The notes: generated from the letters alone by a model not told the origin. A stretch of DNA of 7,496 nucleotides from Dehalococcoidia bacterium (GCA_023228745.1 JALOAP010000136.1:1-7496); one strand, 5' to 3'; shown: positions 1-5,904, counted from the stretch's first letter. Translations and numbers: made by a program.

Positions 1-1
1 G

Positions 2-88
2 GGTGAAACCGTGCCGGTGGAATACTACCGTGGCAACGACCGGGAGTCCGTGGACGTGACCCTGGGCGAACCACCGTCAACACCGTAG
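2..88 (+). CDS. C-terminal end of a PDZ-domain protein, probably HtrA/DegP-type serine protease (partial)
   Basis: Only the last 28 codons are inside the window; the frame enters at base 2 and stops at TAG 86-88. The visible tail contains VPVEYYRGNDRESVDVTLG, which matches the closing strands of a PDZ domain: a 'G-E-T-V-P-V' strand, an 'R-x-x-x' turn and a final 'V-x-V-T-L-G' strand. In HtrA/DegP-type trypsin-like proteases this is how the chain usually ends, with the protease domain upstream and the PDZ domain binding substrate C-termini in the periplasm or cell envelope. The protease domain cannot be seen, so another PDZ protein, such as a C-terminal processing or site-2 protease, is possible. 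A perfect hairpin follows 30 bases after the stop. Confidence 0.6.
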   Translation, partial: GETVPVEYYRGNDRESVDVTLGEPPSTP

Positions 89-118
89 CAGTGCCCGCCT
101 TCTGATTTCGAAGCTACA

Positions 119-144
119 GGCTGGCAGCCTGGGCGCTGCCAGCC
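119..144 (+). terminator. Hairpin after the PDZ protein gene, possible terminator
   Basis: A perfect 9-bp stem (GGCTGGCAG at 119-127 with CTGCCAGCC at 136-144) encloses an 8-base loop. It lies in the 94-base gap between the upstream stop codon and the hydrolase start. No T run follows, so it may be a weak or factor-assisted terminator, or simply an mRNA-stabilising 3' hairpin. Confidence 0.4.
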
Positions 145-169
145 AAAGGACGCTGGCCCGGCGGCTTCG

Positions 170-182
170 TATACTCCCCTGC
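170..182 (+). promoter_or_regulatory. -10-like box giving a probable leaderless transcript
   Basis: TATACT at 170-175 is a near-perfect -10 hexamer. The GTG start codon begins 7 bases after it, where transcription would normally start, and there is no Shine-Dalgarno sequence before the GTG. No convincing -35 box is visible at 16-18 bp spacing. The simplest reading is a leaderless mRNA beginning at or next to the start codon. Confidence 0.45.
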
Positions 183-1043
183 GTGACACAGGAATCGACG
201 AGCATCGACCACGGCGAAGACGGCTACCTCAACATCCACGGGCTCCGGCACCACTACATCCGCTGGGGCGACCCCCTGGGCGACCCGGTGGTACTGCTCC
301 ACGGCCTCATGAACAACGGCCGTTACTGGGAGCATGTGGCCACGCGCTTCGTCCCGGAGTACACCGTCTACGCACCCGACCTGCGCGGCCATGGCGAAAG
401 CGAGCACGCCCCCGGCGGATACCTCGTGTGGGCCTTCGCGATGGACCTCCGCGGCTTCGTGGAAGAGCTCGACCTGGAGGCGTTCGACCTCGTCGCACAC
501 AGCATCGGCAGCCGGGTGGCGATGTCCTACGCGCGCGACCATAGCCACCGGCTGAAGCACCTCGTGCTGGCCGACATGGGCCCGCAGATGGCAGAAGCAG
601 GCGCGCGCGGCATCCGCAAGAGCACGGGCCAGGCACGCAAGGCGCCCGGCTTCGCCACCGAAGCGGAAGCACTGGAACACTTCGCCGCCATGTATCCGGG
701 CCAGTCGAAGGAGTTCCTCCAACGCCAGCTCGCCGCTTCGCTCACACTGGACGAAGAGAGCGGCAACCTCGTCTTCCGCTTTGACCCCAAGATCAACGAA
801 GCGACCGGCCGCGCGGCACTCGTCGAAATCCCATACCTCTGGGAGAGCCTGGAGCACATCACCTGCCCGACACTGGTCATCCGCGCGGAGAAGAGCCGGG
901 TGCTTTCGGACGAGATCGCGCGGCAGATGGTCGAACGTCTTCCGAACGCGCAATACGAGGTCATCGCGGACGCGGGGCACCAGGTGCCACTGCACCAGCC
1001 GGAGGCCTTCACACGGGTCATCAAGCAGTTTCTCGCCAGCTAA
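183..1043 (+). CDS. Alpha/beta hydrolase fold protein
   Basis: This is a complete 286-residue, probably cytoplasmic protein with no signal peptide. The core hydrolase elements are in order: the oxyanion-hole strand VVLLHG (residues 36-41), YAPDLRGHGES (63-73), the nucleophile elbow AHSIGS with Ser107, a helical cap at about 135-225, the strand TLVIRAEKS (230-238), and the catalytic histidine His266 in DAGHQVPLHQP. Two details are unusual. The elbow is A-x-S-x-G instead of G-x-S-x-G, and the position after Ser238, often Asp in related hydrolases, is Arg239, so the acid is probably Asp131 (LADMGP) or Asp243. The fold covers esterases, epoxide hydrolases, dehalogenases and C-C hydrolases, and the substrate cannot be read from the sequence. 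The GTG at 183 is chosen because the next in-frame Met, residue 43, lies beyond the HG motif. Confidence 0.9.
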   Translation: MTQESTSIDHGEDGYLNIHGLRHHYIRWGDPLGDPVVLLHGLMNNGRYWEHVATRFVPEYTVYAPDLRGHGESEHAPGGYLVWAFAMDLRGFVEELDLEAFDLVAHSIGSRVAMSYARDHSHRLKHLVLADMGPQMAEAGARGIRKSTGQARKAPGFATEAEALEHFAAMYPGQSKEFLQRQLAASLTLDEESGNLVFRFDPKINEATGRAALVEIPYLWESLEHITCPTLVIRAEKSRVLSDEIARQMVERLPNAQYEVIADAGHQVPLHQPEAFTRVIKQFLAS

Positions 1044-1054
1044 AGCCAAATCCT

Positions 1055-1191
1055 GTAAAGGGACAGAAAAACGTAAAGGCAAGTTCCACCGACGCTATTC
1101 TCCCGCCTCAAGTGCTCCTCTACAGTGATCCTAGAGGGATAGCAGAATCATCGCAGCGAGTGACTCCGCGGATGATCCAAGGGGGAACAAC
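1055..1191 (+). promoter_or_regulatory. Upstream region of the 47-residue gene, with GTAAAGG repeats and strong Shine-Dalgarno
   Basis: This is the intergenic stretch between the hydrolase and the small zinc-protein gene. GTAAAGG occurs twice in direct orientation (1055-1061 and 1073-1079), 18 bases apart. TACAGT at 1121-1126 is a possible -10 box but lacks a good -35. The Shine-Dalgarno GGGGG (1181-1185) lies 6 bases before the ATG at 1192 and fixes that start. No clear terminator for the hydrolase is visible. Confidence 0.35.
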
Positions 1192-1335
1192 ATGCGGCAG
1201 CACAAGGAGGGATGCCAGGACGGCTCCCACCAGTATGTGGCCGTCGCCACGAGCGGTGGTGCCTACCTGGTGTGCAAAGCGTGCGAGCAGCGCGTGCCTG
1301 CCCCGGCGCCGGGCGCCCAGAACACCGCCCGCTAA
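1192..1335 (+). CDS. Small putative zinc-binding protein (47 residues)
   Basis: This short gene reads ATG to TAA and encodes 47 residues. Two ligand pairs are visible: Cys8-x4-His13 (CQDGSH) and Cys28-x2-Cys31 (CKAC). They are separated by a short beta-like segment (YVAVATSGGAYLV), an arrangement expected for a small treble-clef or zinc-ribbon fold. The tail after Val35 is Pro/Ala-rich and probably disordered. A strong Shine-Dalgarno (GGGGG, 6-base spacing) supports translation, and the third codon positions are mostly G or C like the neighbouring genes. It is convergent with the Uma2 gene and may follow the hydrolase at a distance of 148 bases. I do not recognise a named family; small proteins of this kind can bind nucleic acid or a partner protein, but no role can be assigned here. 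Confidence 0.65.
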   Translation: MRQHKEGCQDGSHQYVAVATSGGAYLVCKACEQRVPAPAPGAQNTAR

Positions 1336-1365
1336 CCCGGCGGCGCCTTCCCAAACGACGGCTCG

Positions 1366-1767
1366 TTAGCGAGATTCGAGGGCAGCAAGCACGCGGGCGA
1401 GGTCGCCCGCGAGCATCGCCGGTACGTCCAGGCGCAGCCCCGGGAAGACACGGCTCTCGATGAGGCCGTCTTCGCTGTGCGGGAGTGGCTGGTACTCACC
1501 GTCCACGAGTTCCCACCAGTCGATCTCCTCGTCGTACACACGCCACACGAGGTACTCGCGGACACCGTTGCGGCGGTAGGCGTTCTTCTTCGCGTGCAGG
1601 TCGTACGAGGCCGAGCTCGCTGCCACTTCGACGATCAGCTTCGGCGGTCCTTCGATATACCCGTCCTCGTTGATGCGCACGTTGCCATCGACCTGCCAGA
1701 GGCAGAGGTCGGGCTGCGGCTCATTATCGAGGTCGAGGATGACGGTTGCTTCGGTCGCGCGTCTCAC
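1366..1767 (-). CDS. Uma2 family nuclease, C-terminal part (separated by frameshift)
   Basis: This 133-residue frame holds the catalytic half of a Uma2 (DUF820) protein, a PD-(D/E)XK-type nuclease family common in cyanobacteria, Chloroflexota and Deinococci. The active-site pattern is intact: Asp20 in EPQPD, Glu47 in PKLIVEV, and Lys60/Lys61 in YDLHAKKNAY, followed by the typical GVREYLVW strand. It cannot fold alone as a normal Uma2 protein because the first helices and strands lie in the preceding frame. The apparent GTG start overlaps the upstream TGA in GTGA, so translational coupling is formally possible. However, Uma2-like sequence (T-P-G-R) continues upstream of that GTG in the same frame, which argues that the GTG is an internal codon of one broken or frameshift-expressed gene. 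Physiological roles of Uma2 proteins are largely unknown. Confidence 0.75.
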   Translation of the reverse strand: MRRATEATVILDLDNEPQPDLCLWQVDGNVRINEDGYIEGPPKLIVEVAASSASYDLHAKKNAYRRNGVREYLVWRVYDEEIDWWELVDGEYQPLPHSEDGLIESRVFPGLRLDVPAMLAGDLARVLAALESR

Positions 1768-2000
1768 CCGTCCCGGTGTTTTGCCTTGTAGACCGCCAGC
1801 CAGCCGGCCATGTCATGTTCCGGTTCGCCATGATGCTCTGCGCGCGCGGGTGATGCCACGTAGACCACTCCTTCGATCAGTTCCGCCTTCTTGATCTCCG
1901 GGTGCTCTGCGTAGCGCCGATGGAACTCGTGGCGAGTCATGCGGTCACCGCTCTCGAGCGGTAACACTTCTGGTAGCGGATGTACACGGGCCCGAATCAT
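1764..2000 (-). CDS. Uma2 family nuclease, N-terminal part (separated by frameshift)
   Basis: This 78-residue frame is the amino-terminal third of the same Uma2 protein. It shows the family's opening helix (MTRHEFHRRY), the strand AELIEGVVYVASPA with Glu40 and Glu43, the conserved HH after it, and the helix ending WLAVYKAK. After Lys74 the frame runs into HRDG and TGA, while the expected continuation T-P-G lies one base away. Repairing the frame gives about 211 residues, the usual size of the family. The ATG at 2000 is preferred over in-frame starts further out because GGAGGGAG (2014-2007) lies 6 bases upstream of it. TACAAT at 2024-2019 is a plausible -10 box, which would give a leader of only about a dozen bases. 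Confidence 0.7.
   Translation of the reverse strand: MIRARVHPLPEVLPLESGDRMTRHEFHRRYAEHPEIKKAELIEGVVYVASPARAEHHGEPEHDMAGWLAVYKAKHRDG
1777..1784 (-). other. Frameshift site in the Uma2 gene (short A run)
   Basis: On the minus strand the codons run GCA AAA CAC, including an AAAA run at 1782-1779. Slipping back one base on that run, or adding one A, gives GCA AAA ACA CCG, i.e. K-A-K-T-P-G, which continues directly into the catalytic half. The shift can therefore be placed to within a few bases. A real deletion, a sequencing or assembly indel, or programmed -1 slippage would look the same here. Confidence 0.6.
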
Positions 2001-2042
2001 CGTCGTCTCCCTCCGCGGATTGTAGCGCGTCGTAACGCCCAA

Positions 2043-2072
2043 CTGCCCGGCCTCCGCAGGGAGACCGGGCAG
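2043..2072 (-). terminator. Hairpin after the MMPL transporter gene, probable terminator
   Basis: CTGCCCGG (2043-2050) pairs perfectly with CCGGGCAG (2065-2072). An inner CCT/AGG pairing (2051-2053 with 2058-2060) can lengthen the stem. On the minus strand it starts 28 bases after the transporter stop codon and is followed by TTGGGCGTT, which is only weakly T-rich. It also separates the transporter gene from the promoter of the Uma2 gene. Confidence 0.5.
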
Positions 2073-2100
2073 CGTTCAGGAAGCGAGGAGCCGTTACTGG

Positions 2101-4338
2101 CTACTTGCCGCCCGCGGGCTGGGGCCCAAAGACGAGCTCGGGGAGCGCAGCCTGGGGTGCGGGTGCAACGACCGGCCCTTCGACGCTGATCCGCGGCAGC
2201 CAGTGGAGCCACGATGGCAGGTACCAGTTGGCCGCGCCAAGCAGCTCCATGCTCGCCGGCACCAGCACCGACCGCACGATCGTCGCGTCGAGGAACACGG
2301 CCACGGCCAGCCCGAAGCCCATCTGCTGCAGCGGCACCATGTCGCCCATCGCGAATCCGCCGAAGACGACCATCATGATGGCGGCGGCGCCAGTGATGAT
2401 GTGGGCGGTCGAGCGCAGCCCTTGGGCCACCGCGCCGGTGTTATCGCCCGTGTGCAGGAAGCGCTCCTGGATGCGGCTCAAGAGGAACACGTGGTAGTCC
2501 ATCGAGAGGCCGAACAGGATGGCGAACAGGAACACAGGCAGGAAGGCGGCGATGCTGTCGCTCTGCTGGAAGCCGAGCTGCTCCGCCAGCACCCCTTCCT
2601 GGAAGACCGCGACCACGAGGCCATAGGCGGCGCCCACGCTGAGCAGGTTCATCAGAATCGCCTTGACGGGGATCACGATCGAACGGAACACGACCATCAG
2701 GAGCACGAAGCTCAGGCTGAGCACGAAGGCAATGACGATCGGCAGATACGTCACCATTGTGTCCACGTAGTCCACTGTCTCGGCAGTGTGGCCACCGACG
2801 TACACGGTCGCACTGGTGCCTTCGAACGCGGCGGGGATGTAGTCGCTGCGAAGGTCCTGGATCGTCTCCCGTGCGGGGATGCTGTCCGGGTCACCATTCA
2901 CAAAGATGTTGACCAGGCCGACGGTGCCGGCGTCGTTCGCCTGCATTGCGCTGATCTCCGCGAAGCGGCCGTCGTTCGCAAGCATGGCACGCAGCTCGCT
3001 GAGCGATGCCTGCACTTCCGCAGAGTTCACGTCGCCATCGATGACGAGTTCTGCCGGGGCGATGCGGCCAGCCGAGAAGTCCTCGTTCAGCACGTGGTAG
3101 GCGTGCACCGACTCGAGGTTCTCCGGGAAGTCCGAGAGGCCCGGGCTGCCCAGGTTGATGGCGAGTACCGGCGCCGCCATCGCCAGCAGGAGCGTCGTCG
3201 CGCCCGCGGCACTCAGCACCGGGTGGCGGATAACGGTTGAGGTGGTCTTGCCGAAGAAGCCCTTTGCCGGGTCGTCGTCGTTTGTCCGCGGCTTCCCCCG
3301 CCCGGGGAGGTGCAGCCAGTTGATCTTCCCGTCGAGCAGGCTCAACAGCGCCGGGAGCAGCGTCAGCGCGATAGCTACCGCTGCTGCGACCACCGTGATC
3401 GCGCCGATCGCCATCCCCTTGAACTCGGTCGCCGGCACAACGATCAGGCCCGCGAGTGCGATGATGACCGTGATGCCCGAGAAGAGTACCGCCCGGCTCG
3501 CCGTATTACCGGCCGTCACGATCGCATCGACCTTCCGGGCGCCCTTGGCCCGCTCCTCGCGGAAGCGCTCGATGATGAAGAGCGAGTAATCGATGCCGAC
3601 GGCCAGGCCAATCATCGTGATCATGTTGATGACGATCGAACTGACTCCGAAGACCTGGCTCAGGAGTGCTGTCGCGCCAACGGAGACAGCGATGCCAAGC
3701 ACGCCGAGGATGACCGGGATCCCGGCGGCCACCGCGGCCCCGAAGACGAGCACCAGCATGACCAGCGCCGCGGGCAACCCGAGCTGCTCCGCCGACTGCA
3801 GGTCCTTCTCGAACGCCTCGTTCAGTTCCCGGTTGAGCGACCCGTCGCCCACGGTCAGCACTTCGAAGCCATCGCGCCCATTCGCTTCGAGCGTTGTGAG
3901 CAGCGGCTCGACCGTCTCGTCGGCGTCGTCCACATCACCGGTGAGGTTGGCGACGATGAGCGTCCGGTCGCGATCGGGGGAGACCAGGCTCTCGTCGCCT
4001 GCCTCGTAGTAGTTCGTGGCGCCGGCGATCCCGGGTGTGTTCCGGATTGCTTCGGTGAGCCCGGCGACGAAGTCGCGGTACTGCGCATCGTCGACGCTGA
4101 GTGCGTTGGCGCTGACGATAATCGTTTCGCTCGCTGGCTCCTCGCCGCGCAGCCGCTCCTCGAGCAACTGGTCAGCGCGAAGCGAATCCGTCCCGGTGAT
4201 CTCGTTCTCCTCCGTAAAGTCCATCTTCGTGGTGGCGAACACGGCCCCGGCCACGATGAGCACCCAGAGGCCCACCATGAGCCACGGGTGCCGGGCGCTG
4301 GAGCGGGCGAGACCCTGTGTCGAGAAGAAGCTTTGCAT
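2101..4338 (-). CDS. MMPL family transporter (RND superfamily)
   Basis: This is a complete 745-residue inner-membrane protein with the two-fold MMPL/RND layout. TM1 is at about 20-37, followed by a large external loop (40-185) and TM2-TM6 (188-335). After a cytoplasmic link, TM7 is at about 374-394, a second large external loop at 397-528, and TM8-TM12 at 531-700. The proton-relay Asp-Tyr pairs are present in both halves: Asp250-Tyr251 in GIDYSLFIIERFREE and Asp614-Tyr615 in LSMDYHVFLLSRIQE, as in mycobacterial MmpL proteins. The family exports lipids and other hydrophobic compounds using the proton gradient; the substrate here is unknown. The ATG at 4338 is chosen over an upstream in-frame start because AGGAG (4349-4345) sits 6 bases before it and TM1 follows normally. 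No membrane-fusion partner or local TetR gene is adjacent. The final 30 residues are Pro/Ala-rich. Confidence 0.93.
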   Translation of the reverse strand: MQSFFSTQGLARSSARHPWLMVGLWVLIVAGAVFATTKMDFTEENEITGTDSLRADQLLEERLRGEEPASETIIVSANALSVDDAQYRDFVAGLTEAIRNTPGIAGATNYYEAGDESLVSPDRDRTLIVANLTGDVDDADETVEPLLTTLEANGRDGFEVLTVGDGSLNRELNEAFEKDLQSAEQLGLPAALVMLVLVFGAAVAAGIPVILGVLGIAVSVGATALLSQVFGVSSIVINMITMIGLAVGIDYSLFIIERFREERAKGARKVDAIVTAGNTASRAVLFSGITVIIALAGLIVVPATEFKGMAIGAITVVAAAVAIALTLLPALLSLLDGKINWLHLPGRGKPRTNDDDPAKGFFGKTTSTVIRHPVLSAAGATTLLLAMAAPVLAINLGSPGLSDFPENLESVHAYHVLNEDFSAGRIAPAELVIDGDVNSAEVQASLSELRAMLANDGRFAEISAMQANDAGTVGLVNIFVNGDPDSIPARETIQDLRSDYIPAAFEGTSATVYVGGHTAETVDYVDTMVTYLPIVIAFVLSLSFVLLMVVFRSIVIPVKAILMNLLSVGAAYGLVVAVFQEGVLAEQLGFQQSDSIAAFLPVFLFAILFGLSMDYHVFLLSRIQERFLHTGDNTGAVAQGLRSTAHIITGAAAIMMVVFGGFAMGDMVPLQQMGFGLAVAVFLDATIVRSVLVPASMELLGAANWYLPSWLHWLPRISVEGPVVAPAPQAALPELVFGPQPAGGK

Positions 4339-4430
4339 CGATTTCTCCTGTTCCGCTCGGTGACTACGTTGGCGATGGTGCGCCGCTCCGTACTGCCGCA
4401 ACTCAGGCAGCGGGCCGGGCGAGTTCGCGG

Positions 4431-4459
4431 CTTTTGGCGAACGCTGATTCCGCCAAAAG
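4431..4459 (-). repeat. Perfect 9-bp inverted repeat in the mmpL leader
   Basis: CTTTTGGCG (4431-4439) and CGCCAAAAG (4451-4459) are exact reverse complements separated by 11 bases, so their centres lie 20 bp apart, about two helix turns. With a one-base bulge the pairing extends by CGG/CCG to 12 pairs. It could be an operator for a dimeric regulator or an RNA hairpin in the leader; no T run follows on either strand within a terminator-like distance. Confidence 0.55.
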
Positions 4460-4472
4460 ACCGAAGACCGGC

Positions 4473-4482
4473 GCACCGGTGC
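4473..4482. repeat. 10-bp palindrome near the predicted mmpL transcription start
   Basis: GCACCGGTGC is a perfect palindrome located just downstream, on the minus strand, of the -10-like TACAAC. A repressor bound here would block initiation. Short GC-rich palindromes are common in such genomes, so this is only suggestive. Confidence 0.35.
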
Positions 4483-4558
4483 CGCGTTGTAGATTCAGAA
4501 ACGGGTGTGAACGGCGCACGACGGGGTGGTCACAGGCCGGTCACGTTTTCCACGCGAG

Positions 4559-4574
4559 TGAGAAGGACGTCACA
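4559..4574. promoter_or_regulatory. Crp-like binding site upstream of the MMPL transporter gene
   Basis: TGAGA-N6-TCACA matches the E. coli CRP core TGTGA-N6-TCACA at 9 of 10 positions and has a symmetric G...C pair just outside. Its centre lies about 75 bp upstream of the TACAAC box (4491-4486) on the minus strand, a distance at which Crp-type activators can work. The binding specificity is inferred from the regulator's recognition helix. Confidence 0.35.
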
Positions 4575-4628
4575 CACTTTTTAGTCCCGAGTTCCGAGTG
4601 AGGAGTGATGGGTGCCGAGGCTCCGGAC

Positions 4629-5867
4629 CTAGGAGCGGGCGAGGCGGGCCGTGAGACGCGCGCGGCGGTGGCGCAGCGCCTCCGCACTCGTTTCGCTGCC
4701 CCTCCGGCCGGGGCGCACGAGCCCCCGCGAGAGGAGTGCCAGCGCTTCGTCGACGAGCCTCAGCGCGTGGGCAAAGTCGCGGGAGCGGTGCTCGGCGTGC
4801 TTCGCCAACTCCACATACGGCAGCACGCGCCGGCCGCGCGGCTCCGCGAGGATGCGCTCCCACCAGGCAGCCGCTTCGTCGTGCAGCTCGAGCTTCCGGC
4901 AGCAGCGCGCCGCCTGTTCCATCGCTTCGAGCCGTTGCGCGCGGCCCAGCCCACCCGCGATCGCCGCCTCGTAGTGCCGCAGCGCCGCGCCGAAGTCGCC
5001 CGCATACTGTGCGGCACGGGCAGCCTGCAGTGGCCGCCCGTGCCCATCGACAACAGCCGCAAGGTGGGCCGCCAACGCCACCAGCGAGAGTACGTCCCAG
5101 GCGTTATGTCGCAATACCGGGAGGATGTGCGTCGGGTCGCTCGTGCGTTGGAAGCGGAAGTACCGCTCCGGGACTTCGTGCGACGGGCAGTCCGCCTCGC
5201 GCTCGAAGCCGAGGAGCTGCACCTCCATGTGCGCAAGCTTGTGCGAGTCGAATTCGCCGCGGAAGAGCCGCCGGTTCGGGTGCAGCAGGTCCAGGTGCGG
5301 GAGTTCCCGGAACGTGGGGCGCTGTCGAGAGAGGATGTAGCGCGCTTCGAGCAGTGGCAGGTCGAACGACTTCCCGTTGTAGCTCACCAGCGCGCCCGCG
5401 GACGCGAGTTCGCCAGCGAACCCGCCGAGCAGCCCGCCTTCGAACTGCGGCCCAGGGAGCAGGTATTGCCGCAGCCGCAGCAACGAGCCTTCGAAGCGCG
5501 CTACGCCCGCAAGGAAGACCATCGCGCCCGCACCCCCGAGGCCCGTGGTCTCAGTGTCGACATAGACGAGGTCCCCGGGTTCACGCTCGCCCAGCCGCGG
5601 GTCGCGCGCCTGCCCGGCGAGGCGCGCCAGGTCGAGCGAAAGGGCGCGATGGAGCACCACGTTCCCGTGCGCATGCCCCGCTTCGTAGACGCTTTCGATG
5701 ACGTAGCCAGGGCCGTCGGGTGATTGGAACCAGCGTCCTCCGAGTGCGGAGAGGTCGGTCAGCTCGGTGACGCTTTCGGCGCGCACCACCGGTTCGCGGC
5801 GGACGGGCTGGTGGAGCGCCGCGCGCAGCCGATCGCGGAGGGGCGACGAGGCGGGCCTGTCGAACAT
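4629..5867 (-). CDS. yprB: YprB/MrfB-like ribonuclease H-fold 3'-5' exonuclease with C-terminal helical (TPR-like) region
   Basis: This is a complete 412-residue cytoplasmic protein. The DEDD exonuclease core is clear: motif I VYVDTETTGL (Asp104, Glu106), motif II SYNGKSFDLPLL (Asn164, Asp169), HLDLLH (Asp193), and motif III HNAWDVLSL (His254, Asp258). Residues from about 280 to 385 form paired amphipathic helices resembling TPR repeats, the same architecture and size as Bacillus subtilis YprB (MrfB). That exonuclease acts with the helicase YprA (MrfA) in repair of mitomycin-type DNA damage. No YprA-like helicase is next to it here, so a shared role is inference. The ATG at 5867 is preferred because sequence upstream in the same frame overlaps a GC-rich hairpin and lacks family features. 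No Shine-Dalgarno precedes it, while GATACT (5881-5876) lies 8 bases upstream, pointing to a nearly leaderless mRNA. Confidence 0.88.
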   Translation of the reverse strand: MFDRPASSPLRDRLRAALHQPVRREPVVRAESVTELTDLSALGGRWFQSPDGPGYVIESVYEAGHAHGNVVLHRALSLDLARLAGQARDPRLGEREPGDLVYVDTETTGLGGAGAMVFLAGVARFEGSLLRLRQYLLPGPQFEGGLLGGFAGELASAGALVSYNGKSFDLPLLEARYILSRQRPTFRELPHLDLLHPNRRLFRGEFDSHKLAHMEVQLLGFEREADCPSHEVPERYFRFQRTSDPTHILPVLRHNAWDVLSLVALAAHLAAVVDGHGRPLQAARAAQYAGDFGAALRHYEAAIAGGLGRAQRLEAMEQAARCCRKLELHDEAAAWWERILAEPRGRRVLPYVELAKHAEHRSRDFAHALRLVDEALALLSRGLVRPGRRGSETSAEALRHRRARLTARLARS

Positions 5868-5904
5868 TTGTGCGAAGTATCGCCGAGTCCCCTGGTAGAT
5901 GGAA
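5868..5904 (-). promoter_or_regulatory. Promoter of the YprB-like gene, probable leaderless start
   Basis: On the minus strand, TTCCAT (5904-5899) and GATACT (5881-5876) are separated by 17 bp, and the ATG follows 8 bases after the -10 hexamer. With no ribosome-binding site between, transcription would begin within a base or two of the start codon. Confidence 0.4.

Larger units (their letters stand above)
4339..4628 (-). promoter_or_regulatory. Regulatory region upstream of the MMPL transporter gene
   Basis: These 290 bases between the transporter and the YprB-like gene hold no credible gene but several symmetric sequences. Going downstream on the minus strand there are: a Crp-like site (4574-4559); two GGTCAC direct repeats 11 bases apart (4528-4533 and 4539-4544, plus-strand reading); a -10-like TACAAC (4491-4486) without a well-spaced -35; the palindrome GCACCGGTGC (4482-4473) where transcription would start from that box; and a perfect 9-bp inverted repeat (4459-4431) in the would-be leader. 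The Shine-Dalgarno AGGAG is at 4349-4345. The layout suggests a regulated promoter with a leader of about 140 bases. Confidence 0.45.

Noticed and set aside
114..1082. 322-residue minus-strand open frame opposite the hydrolase gene
   Set aside because: It mirrors the hydrolase codons, has no family motifs and crosses both hairpin and intergenic DNA.
4339..4476. 46-residue N-terminal extension of the MMPL transporter
   Set aside because: AGGAG sits 6 bases before the ATG at 4338, TM1 follows at the normal distance, and the extension crosses the leader inverted repeat.
4506..4534. TGTGA (4506-4510) and TCACA (4530-4534) as a further Crp site
   Set aside because: The half-sites are 19 bases apart instead of 6, and neither has a partner at the right spacing.
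3310..4584. 424-residue plus-strand open frame opposite the MMPL gene
   Set aside because: The translation is rich in Arg, Asp and His with no recognisable domain, and lies antisense to a gene with full family motifs; it is a by-product of GC-biased codon use.
4605..5723. 372-residue plus-strand open frame opposite the YprB-like gene
   Set aside because: No domain or ribosome-binding site, low-complexity Arg/Glu/Ala composition, and antisense to a clear exonuclease gene.
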